Notes: generated by a model from the letters alone, not told the origin. 64,000 bases of DNA from Verrucomicrobiia bacterium (GCA_947462875.1 CANHQJ010000015.1:34543-98542); one strand, 5' to 3'; positions 40,521 through 50,085 are shown, counted from the stretch's first letter. A program made the numbers and translations.

Positions 40521-41783
40521 TCACGGAACGGCGAGTAGGCTCGCGATGTATTGATCCCAGTCGTAGTCGGTGACATCGTGCACTCCGGCGCGGATGTGAT
40601 AGCGCACGTGGCCACCCACCGGCTGGTGAATCGGCGGCATTTCGGATTGCCCGATGCCTGTCAGTCCGTGGAGTTTCCAGACGGGTGAGGCATGCACGGC
40701 AGCGAGGAACTCGCCGCGGGGATCGGCCCACAGATCTTCCTTCGCGCTGGCGATGTGCACGCGGCGCGGAGCGATCAGGGCGATGAGCTGGTGCTGGTCC
40801 ACCGGCAGCTTGGCTTCGTTGTTATTGTAGCTTCGGAAGTTTTTGCAGAACCAGTGCGGGAAATTGTGATTAATGCGCAGGACTGTTTCCCCGAAGGCGC
40901 GGCGGCTCAAGGCGGCACCGCCACAGCCGGAGTTGTTAGAGATGACGAGAGCAAAACGCTGATCCTGCGCCCCGGCCCACAGGGAGGCTTTGCCGAGGCG
41001 GGAGTGCCCCATCACGGCGACGCGTTTCTGATCAATCTGCGGATCGGTCGCGAGATAATCCATGGCACGGCTCACGCCCCAGGCCCAGGCACCGAGGGAA
41101 CCCCAGTCGCCCTCACCGGGGGGATCGAAGAGAGCGCGCACGCCTTTATCGATGCCATCGGGGGCATCCGGTTCGATGTCATTGTAGCAAATACTGGCAA
41201 ACGCGATGCCGGAGCCGATGATGGTTTCGATAGGCCAGCGCGCCACACGATGGCCGCGCCCTTTTTCGGTGGCACGGTTTTGCTCGACGATGCCCTCCTT
41301 ATTCGGTGGCTGCCAGCTTTCCGGCAAGGAAATCTCCGGCGACGGGTGGAGCGTGTGGTTGCCGAGGAAATTCAGGGTGAGGAACGTGCGAAACTTTGTC
41401 TGTTCCGCGGCCTTGGGCTTGATCAGCAACAGATCGAAAAAACGTGATTTTTCCTTCACGGAGATGCGAATGCGAATTTCCTCCAGCACCGCTTTGCCGT
41501 CCATGAAGCTGATGGATTTGCGCTTTTCATAGGTGACCGTTCCGGGGATGTGTGACGGCGTGCGGCCATAGACATGCTTTTCAAACAGCGAGAGAATTTC
41601 ACTCCTGCGCCCGGGCCAGTCGCCCGCTTTTGCGACAGCGCTGCCGTTCTCGTAAACGAGAGGATCGGGCAACTGATACTGCGGCACCGCGGCTTCATCA
41701 TAGTTCGGCGTGAAACCCGGCTGTGCTTTGGCAAACCAAGGCACGGCGGCGAATAAGGCGATGAAAGCAGCGGAATGTCGCAT
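40521..41783 (-). CDS. Secreted glucuronoyl esterase-like protein (CE15)
   Basis: Product of 420 residues from the ATG at 41783 with signal peptide MRHSAAFIALFAAVPWFAKA. The alpha/beta hydrolase core carries the nucleophile motif GHSRLGKAS (Ser near residue 258), the bacterial CE15 stretch VISNNSGCGGAALSRR, the acidic segment ASAKEDLWADPRGEF, and a C-terminal histidine region (VGGHVRYHIRAGVHDVTDYD). CE15 enzymes split ester bonds between glucuronic acid and lignin alcohols or methyl groups. It lies just outside the tRNA-bounded segment. Confidence 0.88.
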   Translation of the reverse strand: MRHSAAFIALFAAVPWFAKAQPGFTPNYDEAAVPQYQLPDPLVYENGSAVAKAGDWPGRRSEILSLFEKHVYGRTPSHIPGTVTYEKRKSISFMDGKAVLEEIRIRISVKEKSRFFDLLLIKPKAAEQTKFRTFLTLNFLGNHTLHPSPEISLPESWQPPNKEGIVEQNRATEKGRGHRVARWPIETIIGSGIAFASICYNDIEPDAPDGIDKGVRALFDPPGEGDWGSLGAWAWGVSRAMDYLATDPQIDQKRVAVMGHSRLGKASLWAGAQDQRFALVISNNSGCGGAALSRRAFGETVLRINHNFPHWFCKNFRSYNNNEAKLPVDQHQLIALIAPRRVHIASAKEDLWADPRGEFLAAVHASPVWKLHGLTGIGQSEMPPIHQPVGGHVRYHIRAGVHDVTDYDWDQYIASLLAVP

Positions 41784-41980
41784 GACCAATGCACTACGCT
41801 CGGTTTGATTGCCATGTTTCAAGAAGGAATGGCGGCTGCCTGATGAAACATCTGCAAACAGGGCCGACACGCGCGGGCGGCAAGGCACACGGTGCGTATT
41901 TTGTCCAGGTGCGTGTGCTCGCAAAAGATGCTACCGATCCAGATTCACGCCGATGAGGATACTCATGATTTTTCCTCGCA

Positions 41981-43351
41981 TCATTTCGCAGCCGCGGGCG
42001 GATACTGCTTCAGGTGATCCTTGGCGGCCTGGCGGAGCCGCTGGGCGATCTCGGGATGATCCGCGAGGACATTGCGCTCTTCTTTCGGGTCATCGATCAG
42101 TTGAAAAAGCGATTCCTCCAGCTTCGCGGTCTTGGTCTCGCCGCGTGCGCCATCGTTGCCCGGCGTGACGACATCGCGATAGTCATGAGGGAGATGGTAT
42201 TTCCATTTCCCATCCGAGGTCATGACGGCATCCAGGTTGTTGTAGGTGGAGATGAAATAATACTCGTGGGCATTTTTCGCCCCATCATCCCCCCGCATGA
42301 GCGGCCACAAGTTTTTGCCATCGATCGGCTGATCCGGCAGCGGCGCGCTGGCGAGAGCCGCGAGTGTGGGGTAGAGATCGATGGAAAAAATCGGTCGGTC
42401 GTTCGTAGTGCCTGGCTTGAGCTGAGCGGGGTATTTTACGACCAGTGCGGAACGGATGCCTCCCTCGAAGCTGGTGCCCTTGTGCTCGCGAAAAGGCGTT
42501 TTTCCCGCATGATTGCCGTATTCCTCCCAGGGGCCATTGTCGGAGGTAAGAAGGAATATGGTGTCTTTTTCGGCACCTGTCTCACGCAGGGCTTTCATGA
42601 TTTCGCCGACCGACCAATCGATTTCCATCATCACGTCACCGAAGGTGCCTGCGCCGGATTTGCCCTTGAACTCATCGCGGCCGTAGAGCGGCACGTGCGG
42701 CATCGAATGGGCGACGTAGAGGAAAAACGGCTTCTTGCCGGCCTGCGCACGGATGAAACGCGTGGCTCCCTCGGTGGCCCAGCCGGTGAGATGCTTCTGA
42801 TCATCGGGACTGGTATCGGGAATCTTGATCGCGCCGTTTTCCCAATAGGGCAAGGGTGCGGATCCCATACGCTGCCGCCACACCGGGTTGTGACGCCACA
42901 TGTCGTTCGAAATGAGCAAGCCCGCATGCTCATCGAAGCCACGCTTGTTCGGGCGCGTCTCCGGAGCATCACCGATGTGCCATTTGCCAAAATGGGCGGT
43001 AGCATAGCCGTGCGCCTTGAGCGTTTCCGAGATCAACGGAAACTTGGGATCCAGCCCACGCACGCCCGGACCGATGGCACCCGTGATGCCTGTATGATGG
43101 GGATAACAACCGCTCAGCAGCGAGGCGCGCGAGGCCGAGCAAACCGCCTGCGGCACGTGGAAATTCGTGTAGCGCACCCCTTCCGCAGCGAGCTTCTCGA
43201 CATGTGGCGTAGGATACGGCGGTTTCCCGAACGGGTGAAAATCCGCATAGCCCGCATCGTCGAGAAACATCAGCACGATGTTCGGGCGATCGGCAGCGCG
43301 CACATCGAGCGGAGCGATCAGCCACAGAGAAAGAACGAGTAGGTATTTCAT
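41981..43351 (-). CDS. Secreted sulfatase with CSASR active-site motif
   Basis: Product of 456 residues from the ATG at 43351 with signal peptide MKYLLVLSLWLIAPLDVRAA. S1 motifs: LDDAGYADFHPFG, formylglycine motif C71-S-A-S-R75, GKWHIGD, LLTSDNGPW. The alanine in place of proline in the motif occurs in some S1 subfamilies and is accepted by formylglycine-generating enzymes. The substrate is not predictable without subfamily assignment. It is about 200 bases upstream of the CE15 gene's start, in the same direction. Confidence 0.92.
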   Translation of the reverse strand: MKYLLVLSLWLIAPLDVRAADRPNIVLMFLDDAGYADFHPFGKPPYPTPHVEKLAAEGVRYTNFHVPQAVCSASRASLLSGCYPHHTGITGAIGPGVRGLDPKFPLISETLKAHGYATAHFGKWHIGDAPETRPNKRGFDEHAGLLISNDMWRHNPVWRQRMGSAPLPYWENGAIKIPDTSPDDQKHLTGWATEGATRFIRAQAGKKPFFLYVAHSMPHVPLYGRDEFKGKSGAGTFGDVMMEIDWSVGEIMKALRETGAEKDTIFLLTSDNGPWEEYGNHAGKTPFREHKGTSFEGGIRSALVVKYPAQLKPGTTNDRPIFSIDLYPTLAALASAPLPDQPIDGKNLWPLMRGDDGAKNAHEYYFISTYNNLDAVMTSDGKWKYHLPHDYRDVVTPGNDGARGETKTAKLEESLFQLIDDPKEERNVLADHPEIAQRLRQAAKDHLKQYPPAAAK

Positions 43352-43475
43352 ATGGACCGCGAACACGATGAACCAATGTCACGGCCGTGTCACTCGAATC
43401 TTTCGTGACCAAAATGATCCCATGGAAGTCGCGCAAGGGGCTTGCCCTGTGAGTGACAAGTAGTAAGATCACATC

Positions 43476-43541
43476 ATGCGATCACCACTGCTTGTTTTTC
43501 TCACGGAGCTACCCGCCCTTGCGGAGAAACCCAACATCCTT
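43476..43541 (+). pseudogene. Possible remnant of a sulfatase N-terminus
   Basis: MRSPLLVFLTELPALAEKPN plus IL reads like a sulfatase signal peptide and the conserved KPNIL start of the catalytic domain. After that the frame continues in unrelated sequence and enters the phosphoesterase gene in frame. It is either a leftover of a fifth sulfatase or chance. The short length limits certainty. Confidence 0.35.
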
Positions 43542-43601
43542 CAGAAACAAAAAAGCGGAACCCCTTACTCAAAACAAAAGCCCCATGAATCAATCACGCC
43601 C

Positions 43602-44507
43602 ATGAAAACTCCCGATGCCACACGCAGAAGTTTCCTCAAGACCTCCGCCGCTACGGCGCTGGCATCCGCCATCCCGCTGCGATGGGTAAAGGCAGAGGAG
43701 ATTCCCGCTGGCCGCAAGATCAAACTCCGTTTCGCCGTGGCATCCGATCTGCACTACGGCCAAGCCAATACGCCCTTCGATCAAATGACCGGAGAATTGG
43801 TGACCTGGATGAACAAGGAAAAAGCGGACAAAGGTCTCGATGCCTTGTTTCTCAATGGCGATCTCACACACGATTCGTCCGCGAGCTTGGTCACGCTGCG
43901 CGACAATCATCTCAAAACACTCTCCATGCCGTATTACTGCGGCAAGGGCAACCATGACTTTGTCGATCAGACACCCGGCTCCCCCACGGAGTCTTGGGAA
44001 AAAATCTGGGGCCATCCTTCCAATCACACGGTGAAGCTCGGCGACATGGTATTTTTGATCGCAGACACTACCGCACCGGCAAAGGCGGATGCCTATCTCG
44101 CCGCGGATCACGCATGGCTGCAAGAGCAACTGCTCAAACACAAAGACGCACCGGCGGTTTTTGTCATGATCCACATCCAGCAGCGCAAGCACAAGGTCGA
44201 TGGCTGGCCGGAGCATGGAGTGAAAGACGAAGCACAGGTGCCGAAAGCCGAGGCCGTGATGAAGTTGTTAGAGACAACGCCGAACGTGCGCGCGGTCTTT
44301 CACGGTCACAACCATCTGGAGACCAGTGTTTACGTTTCCGGTGAGCGCCGTTATTTTTTCGACAGCCATGTGGGCGGAAACTGGGGCGCGAAACGCGGCT
44401 ATCGCATTGTCGAAGTCTATGACGATCACTCAGCGGTCACCTATCAGGTGAATGGCGAGCAAGGCGGAGAACTGAACCGCCATGTGTGCGAAGCGCCGAA
44501 GAAATAA
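43602..44507 (+). CDS. Tat-exported calcineurin-like metallophosphoesterase
   Basis: Product of 301 residues. The start at 43602 (MKTPDATRRSFLKTSAATAL) gives a clean twin-arginine signal. The metallophosphoesterase blocks are in order: SDLHYG, NGDLTHD, GNHDF, then histidine in VMIHIQQ and HGHNHLE. The metal ligands appear complete. It would hydrolyse phosphate esters in the periplasm. It ends 22 bases before a sulfatase gene in the same direction, suggesting co-expression and joint removal of phosphate and sulfate from a glycan (inference). Confidence 0.88.
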   Translation: MKTPDATRRSFLKTSAATALASAIPLRWVKAEEIPAGRKIKLRFAVASDLHYGQANTPFDQMTGELVTWMNKEKADKGLDALFLNGDLTHDSSASLVTLRDNHLKTLSMPYYCGKGNHDFVDQTPGSPTESWEKIWGHPSNHTVKLGDMVFLIADTTAPAKADAYLAADHAWLQEQLLKHKDAPAVFVMIHIQQRKHKVDGWPEHGVKDEAQVPKAEAVMKLLETTPNVRAVFHGHNHLETSVYVSGERRYFFDSHVGGNWGAKRGYRIVEVYDDHSAVTYQVNGEQGGELNRHVCEAPKK

Positions 44508-44529
44508 ATCCCCGATCTCACAAAACCCG

Positions 44530-45936
44530 ATGAACCCGTTGCTGCGCACTCTCATTTCCGCTGTGTTTCTCGCCACCCAATTGCCAGCGGAGGAGCCCGC
44601 GCGACCGAACGTCATTCTCATCATGGCCGACGACCTCGGCTATCACGACCTCGGCTGCTACGGTCACGAGAAAATCCGCACGCCCGTGCTGGACAGGCTC
44701 GCCTCCGAGGGAGTGCGACTGACAAATTTCCACTCCGGCGCGACCGTCTGCACACCATCGCGCATGGCACTGATGACCGGTGCCTATCCCGTGCGGCTCG
44801 GCTGGACGCAGGGGGTGGTCGGCTACCTGATCCCCAACGATCAGGGCATGAGTCCCGAGGCCCTGACGATCGCCGAAATTTTCCGCTCCGAGCAATACGC
44901 GACCGGCATTTCCGGCAAGTGGCACATCGGCAGCGGCCCCGCGACCGGTCCGCTCGCGCAAGGATTCGACGAAGCATACCACATCAAACTTAGCAACAAC
45001 CAAACGAAACAAGTCTGGCAAGGCGAGCAGCTCGATCCGCGTCCCTTCGACAATCGACTGCTCACCGAGCGCTTCACCGAATCGGCGATCCGTTTCATCC
45101 GAGCCAAAAGCGAGAAGCCGTTTTTTCTCTATCTCCCCTTCACAGCGCCGCACTTCCCCGTGCAGGCCCATCCCGAGTGGGCGGGGCGCTCGTCCTTCGG
45201 GGAATATGGCGATGTGGTCGAGGAAATGGATTTCCGCATCGGCGAGATCATCAAGGTGTTAGAGGAACTCAAGCTTCGCGAACGCACCATCATCGTCTTC
45301 ACCTCCGATAACGGTCCGCAAGCCGATCAACCCGCGCGCGCCACTCCCTACCGCGGCGCGAAATGGAGCGCACTGGAAGGCGGCACCCGCGTGCCCTGCA
45401 TAGTCAACTGGCCGGGTGGGATCGCCGCCGGACGCGTGAGCGATCAACTGATCGCCGCGATCGATCTCCTGCCCTCGCTGAGTCGCGCCTGCGGGATCGA
45501 CTGGCGCGCCAAAAGCAAGGGCCAGCCGAAAATCGATGGCGTCGATGTGTGGGAAACCCTCCGCGGTGACAAGACGGAACATCAGCGGCACACCTTGTTG
45601 CATTGGCAGGGAAAATCGCCGGAACCGCAGGCGATCACGCACGAGTCATGGAAGCTATTTTTTAACGCAAAGGATGCCTTCGACGGCCCCGGCACCGATT
45701 TCGGCACTCCTGAGCAAGTCACCGCCTCCGCGCATCTGCGCAAAACAATCAGCGCGGAAAACCAACCCGCCCTTTTCCATCTCACGGATGATCCGAGCGA
45801 AATCATCGACCGATCGACAAAGGATCCCGATCAAGTGAAAAATCTGTTAGAAATTGCCAAGCCGCTAAGAGCTGAACTCTCAGTGGGCAAGCTACCACTG
45901 GTGCAATCGAAACCGGAAAAAGGAAAGCAACCGTGA
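44530..45936 (+). CDS. Secreted sulfatase (CTPSR type)
   Basis: Product of 468 residues from the ATG at 44530 with signal peptide (MNPLLRTLISAVFLATQLPA). S1 motifs: MADDLGYHDLGCYG, formylglycine motif C74-T-P-S-R78, GKWHIGSG, VFTSDNGPQ, and a C-terminal subdomain ending in low-complexity Lys/Pro. It follows the phosphoesterase by 22 bases. Confidence 0.93.
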   Translation: MNPLLRTLISAVFLATQLPAEEPARPNVILIMADDLGYHDLGCYGHEKIRTPVLDRLASEGVRLTNFHSGATVCTPSRMALMTGAYPVRLGWTQGVVGYLIPNDQGMSPEALTIAEIFRSEQYATGISGKWHIGSGPATGPLAQGFDEAYHIKLSNNQTKQVWQGEQLDPRPFDNRLLTERFTESAIRFIRAKSEKPFFLYLPFTAPHFPVQAHPEWAGRSSFGEYGDVVEEMDFRIGEIIKVLEELKLRERTIIVFTSDNGPQADQPARATPYRGAKWSALEGGTRVPCIVNWPGGIAAGRVSDQLIAAIDLLPSLSRACGIDWRAKSKGQPKIDGVDVWETLRGDKTEHQRHTLLHWQGKSPEPQAITHESWKLFFNAKDAFDGPGTDFGTPEQVTASAHLRKTISAENQPALFHLTDDPSEIIDRSTKDPDQVKNLLEIAKPLRAELSVGKLPLVQSKPEKGKQP

Positions 45937-46066
45937 TGCATCCTTGTTCCAGCTTCATCATCGGCTGCGGGTTAAAATCCAGCAACGCTCTTCAGCCTAA
46001 CTTGCTTGCCACTCATGATCATGCATCTATCCTGAAACCGATCCATTTCACCGCATATCCCTCCCG

Positions 46067-46540
46067 ATGAATCGCATTCTATTTTCCATCCTGCTGTTAT
46101 TCTCCGCCTCAAGCTGCGCGGTTCGCCAAACCTCCAATGCCCTCTCGCCCGAGCAACAGGCAAGCATGGAAAAAAAAGTCCTGGTGCATGTGAATGACTA
46201 TCGGAAATCAAAAAATCTGAGCCCGCTCGTATCCTCCGAATCATTGGCCATGCTGGCAAGGACGCACAGCATGGGAATGCAGGGTAGAGATAAGATCGAT
46301 CACAACGGGTTTTCCGGGCGCGTCTCAAAAGTGAGAAAACAATATCCGGAAACGTACGTGGCCGAAAACGTCGGTTGCAAACATCGCGACTCCGTGCCGG
46401 AAAAAACCGTGGTTGATTCCTGGATCAACAGCCAAGCTCATCAGGCAAACATTCTGGGAAACTACCGCTACACCGGCATTGGTGTCACCCAGAGCGCGGA
46501 GGGAAAAGTATTCTTCACTCAACTCTTTGTGAGTCCATAG
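46067..46540 (+). CDS. CAP/SCP-family lipoprotein
   Basis: Product of 157 residues. The signal ends in a lipobox (SASSC, Cys17). The rest is a CAP domain: VNDYRKSKNLSPLVSSESLA, MLARTHSMGM, HNGFSGR, YVAENVGC, SWINSQAHQANILG, GIGVTQS. The usual His and Glu cavity residues seem present. Bacterial CAP proteins are secreted and of mostly unknown function. A/T content is higher than in neighbouring genes. Confidence 0.85.
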   Translation: MNRILFSILLLFSASSCAVRQTSNALSPEQQASMEKKVLVHVNDYRKSKNLSPLVSSESLAMLARTHSMGMQGRDKIDHNGFSGRVSKVRKQYPETYVAENVGCKHRDSVPEKTVVDSWINSQAHQANILGNYRYTGIGVTQSAEGKVFFTQLFVSP

Positions 46541-46558
46541 TGTTACTTGATCGACCGC

Positions 46559-47644
46559 TCATGGCACGCCCGGTTTCAGGGTGAACGATTTGAGGGCGAC
46601 GCCGTCTTGCGGGGCTTGGTCGCGCCAGAATTGCAAGGTGTTGGCGCCTTGCTTCAGGGTGACGGTGATGGTTTCGCTGTCGGCCCATTTACCCATGGTG
46701 AAAGGTAGCTGGATCGTGGCCGGGGACTCCGCGCCATTGACGGAGAGCTGGAGCGACTGATTCACGTTCGAGGTCACCGCCCGGGCGCTGATGGTCTAGT
46801 TGCCCGCCTTCGGGACATCCACGGTGTATTCCATGCGGGAAAAGACTCCCAGGAGCGGGCCGGTGGGATCGACCTTGGGGCCTTTGGCGTAGTAGGTTTC
46901 GTCGTGTTGGTCACTGACAAATTCGGCGACGTTGCCATACATGTCATATAGGCCCCAGGGGTTCGGCTTTTTCTGACCGACGGGATGGGACTTGCCATCG
47001 GCGTTGTCCTTGAACCAAGCGTAGTCGCCGAGCGTGCCCGGATCATCGCCGAAAGACCAGCGGGTGGTGGTGCCGGCGCGGGCGGCGTATTCCCACTCGG
47101 CTTCGGTGGGCAGTCGCACTTCCCTGCCGCTGCGGGCGGAGAGTTCATCAATGAGCACCAGGGCGCGCGATGGCTTGACGCCGTCCGCCGGATAGTCGGG
47201 GCCTTTGCCGAGGCTCCCCTGCTCCTTCTCCATGACGGCGGCATACTGCGCCTGGGTGACCTCGGTTTTGCCGAGATAGAAGCCACGGGTGAGCGTGATC
47301 TCGTGCTTGGGAGTATCGGCGACCATCTCGCCCTCCTTCTGCTGGCGCTCGCCGCCCATGACAAACTTGCCGGGCGGGATGTAGACGAAGTCCATGGTCA
47401 CGCCGTTGGCCAGTTCGAGTCTGAGCTCTTTGTCCGCCTGATCGCCATCGGGGGAAACCGCGAGGCGCAGACCGCGCATGTGCTGGGAATTTTTCGGACG
47501 ACGGCCTTTCCAATGGCGCGTCGCGGAATCGCAAAGATTCGCCTCGTGGCGGATGGTGCCGCCTCTCACGAGGATGGGCTGCTGCCGGTTGAAGCGCGGC
47601 AGGAAAATTTGCAGACCGCCGGCGAAGCTTTTCATGGCGATCAC
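46559..47644 (-). pseudogene. FGE/SUMF1-like protein with in-frame amber codon and C-terminal CBM-like domain
   Basis: The frame opens at a GTG (47644) that overlaps the stop of the preceding gene, and reads RGGTIRHEANLCDSATRHWK through GLRLA, then a SUMF1/FGE-type domain (MDFVYIPPGKFVMGG, LPTEAEWEYAARAG, YDMYGNVAEFVSDQ). A TAG at 46796-46798 interrupts AGN-TISARAV, where tyrosine would be expected. The same frame then continues for 78 codons (46562-46795) with a beta-rich, carbohydrate-binding-like sequence (PFTMGKWADSETITVTLKQG). The product is either truncated to about 282 residues or the gene is decaying. See the neighbour for a likely upstream frameshift. Confidence 0.7.
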
Positions 47645-49095
47645 GTCTTCCGTGGTTTCCTCTTCGTTCGCCGCTCCGCCGGCTTTTTGGCGAAGGCCGC
47701 GGCGGGGATGGTGATGGATCCGTCCGGACTTTGGGTGATCTTGCGATCCTCGGGAGTAATCGCTGCGGCCATGACGCCCTCGGCCACGGTCGGACCGTTC
47801 GCCTCGCCGAGTTCCGCGCCGAGGGCGGCGAGCGCCACGGCCTTGGAGTCTTCGATGATGCGCCCTTGCGTGGCCAGGGCGACGCCGTTCCAGAAGCCGG
47901 GCTTGGTGCGCTGGTCGCGCTCACCATAAACGCGGGTTTCCCCCATGACATCGCCGATCCAGAACGCGCGTTTCACCTTGAGAAACTCATCGCCCCGGGC
48001 GCGGGCCTGGGTGGTGGCGAGAAAATTCAGGTCGTTCCCATAACGCGTGGTGGTGCCGCCGCTACCCCAGTTAGGCCCCAACACGATGAGCCAGCCCTGC
48101 GGCGTCCAGCGGGCGGAAGCGCCGTGGCCGCTGCTCGGGCGTGCGGTGGCGGGGATGCCGAACGCACGGCAAATGTAGCGGGCAAAAAAAGCACGACGCC
48201 CGCAAATCCCGCCGTTCATCAGGATGTTCTGCACGCCGAACTGTTCGGGCCGGTCTTTTCCGACATTGAGGGAACCGTAGGCGACATCGGTGTTGACCAC
48301 ATTGGCGTAGCGCCAGCCGTGGTTGTCGGTAGTGATGTGATCGGGGCGGAAATTGCGCAGCATTTCGCGGCCCCAGCCCAATGCTTCATCGGGCTCCGGA
48401 GCACAGACGACAAAACGCAGATCCCAGACGCCGAGCTGTGCAAAGGCCGGATCGAGTTCACCAGCTTCGTAGGCCTTTTCGAAGTGCTGATAGCGCTTCA
48501 CGGGGTCGATTGTTTTGGTGGCAGTGGGGTCCTCGTCTTCCTTGGGCGGGTCGGTGGGCTCATTGAATTCCAGACTGGTGGCCAGTGCCAGACGCTGGAG
48601 CACTCCCGTTTTTGCCTTGGGGCTGGCTTGTTGGATGGCGCTGTAAATTTCCATCGCCTTGCCGTAGTTGGCCGGTGATTTCCCATCCTTTCCGTGGACG
48701 GGTCGCGCGCCGTCGGCCACGGCGATTTGCAGCAACAGGGCGTCGTTTACCAGAAGGTCATCGATCATTTTTTTCTGCGCCGCACCCTGAGCGGCAAAAG
48801 CTGTTAGACCGGCGGGAGTGGCATCGTGCAGGATGAAAAATTTCGCCAGTTTCGCGTCGAGTTTGTCGTCGGTGAGAAAGGGATCGAGCGCCGCCAGTTT
48901 TTTCACCGCCTCCACCCGGGCCTTGGCATCCTTGGCATCGACGATGCCCTTGCGCGCGGCGTCATCGAGGGATGGGAGCTTGGCGGAGATTTGTGAGCGC
49001 AGTTGCTCGAGCATTTCCCCGTAAGGCTCCGCGGCCTGCGCTTTCGAGAAAAAACCCAGGTAGGCGCACATCGTGAATGCGATCGCAGTTTTCAT
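47641..49095 (-). CDS. Secreted transglutaminase-like protein
   Basis: Product of 484 residues from the ATG at 49095 with signal peptide (MKTAIAFTMCAYLGFFSKAQ). The first half is helical. The transglutaminase-like core has the probable nucleophile in GGICGRRAFFARYICRAFGI (Cys near residue 298) and the histidine in SSGHGASARW. The last 15 residues are basic and unlike the rest (ERRTKRKPRKT), as expected after a frameshift. A minus-one shift at CAAAAAG (47683-47689) would join it to the FGE-like frame downstream. Confidence 0.8.
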   Translation of the reverse strand: MKTAIAFTMCAYLGFFSKAQAAEPYGEMLEQLRSQISAKLPSLDDAARKGIVDAKDAKARVEAVKKLAALDPFLTDDKLDAKLAKFFILHDATPAGLTAFAAQGAAQKKMIDDLLVNDALLLQIAVADGARPVHGKDGKSPANYGKAMEIYSAIQQASPKAKTGVLQRLALATSLEFNEPTDPPKEDEDPTATKTIDPVKRYQHFEKAYEAGELDPAFAQLGVWDLRFVVCAPEPDEALGWGREMLRNFRPDHITTDNHGWRYANVVNTDVAYGSLNVGKDRPEQFGVQNILMNGGICGRRAFFARYICRAFGIPATARPSSGHGASARWTPQGWLIVLGPNWGSGGTTTRYGNDLNFLATTQARARGDEFLKVKRAFWIGDVMGETRVYGERDQRTKPGFWNGVALATQGRIIEDSKAVALAALGAELGEANGPTVAEGVMAAAITPEDRKITQSPDGSITIPAAAFAKKPAERRTKRKPRKT

Positions 49096-49438
49096 GTTTT
49101 GTTCCATTTGACAGATTTCTTGGTGCGGCGGAATTCTCTGATGAAGGAATCATCTGATGATTTCCGCAGCGTTTTTCCTTTGACCGGCTCGATGCCATTT
49201 CCCCAGACACCCACTACTCTGACACGTTGAAAATCAGCCATTTCTGTCAGATCACGGCAACATTCCCCGGTCTGCCTGACAGCCCCCCTGTTTTGCACGC
49301 CGCGAGGTATCAAAATAAATTCTGCAAATCATGATTGCATCCTCCCCGGTTCAGTGTTAGTATTTACCATGTGATTGCGAAAGTTCGGTATTGTCAGAAC
49401 ACCGCGATTCAGATTCAATCCTCCACCTACCCACTCAT
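49096..49438. other. Divergent intergenic region
   Basis: These 343 bases separate the transglutaminase-like gene from the pseudopilin gene, which are transcribed in opposite directions. It must hold both promoters. I see no convincing repeat, small gene or conserved promoter box. Confidence 0.5.
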
Positions 49439-50023
49439 ATGAAAAACCAAACCGTCCGCCAGCTCCGTGGCTTTACCCTCGTTGAACTGTTGATTGTCAT
49501 CGCCATCATCATGGTACTGGCAGCTCTCGGCTTCGCCGGTGTGCAATCCGCACTGAAGAAAGCCCGAACCGTACAAACCCTGAACATGGTGACCAACACC
49601 TCGCAGGCCATTCAGAATTTCTTCGATGAGTACGGTTCGCTACCCACCGCCAACGCGACCCCCACTCCGATCAGCACCAATACTCCCGAAGGTCTCAATG
49701 TGCTGCGCGTGCTACTGGCACAGGAAGGCACCGGCACAACGGTCCTCAATACCAAAGGCGTTCGCTACCTGGACATCAAAACCGCCAAAGCCCGCAAAGC
49801 AGGTGTTGTATACGAAGGCGGCGGCACGACCGTGACCGGAATGTTCGATGCCTGGGGTGATCCCCTGTGGATCGCTTTCGATGAGGACTACAACGACGAG
49901 ATCAACAACCCCGTTCCAAACTCTCCCGGAGATCCGCAGATCATCCGCGGCATGAAGGCCATTGTTTACTCCTACGGAGCGGACCGCACGGAGAAGACCA
50001 AAGACGATGTGCGCAGTTGGTAA
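49439..50023 (+). CDS. Type II secretion-like pseudopilin
   Basis: Product of 194 residues. The prepilin peptidase site RG-FTLVELLIVIAIIMVLAA is textbook, with cleavage after the glycine and a glutamate at mature position 5. The C-terminal part (DAWGDPLWIAFDED, IIRGMKAIVYSYGADR) resembles GspG-type major pseudopilins with a calcium-binding loop. It ends in its own terminator and has no secretion genes next to it. Stand-alone pseudopilin genes are abundant in this phylum. Confidence 0.88.
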   Translation: MKNQTVRQLRGFTLVELLIVIAIIMVLAALGFAGVQSALKKARTVQTLNMVTNTSQAIQNFFDEYGSLPTANATPTPISTNTPEGLNVLRVLLAQEGTGTTVLNTKGVRYLDIKTAKARKAGVVYEGGGTTVTGMFDAWGDPLWIAFDEDYNDEINNPVPNSPGDPQIIRGMKAIVYSYGADRTEKTKDDVRSW

Positions 50024-50049
50024 TTGATTTCACCCACACTGATTTTCCC

Positions 50050-50085
50050 TGCCCCGCTCGCCTCCGTGCGACGGGGCATTTTTTT
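50050..50085 (+). terminator. Rho-independent terminator of the pseudopilin gene
   Basis: TGCCCCG(C)TCGC pairs with GCGA-CGGGGCA around a short loop (50050-50077), followed by seven or eight T. It lies 26 bases after the stop and just ahead of the next start. Confidence 0.85.
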
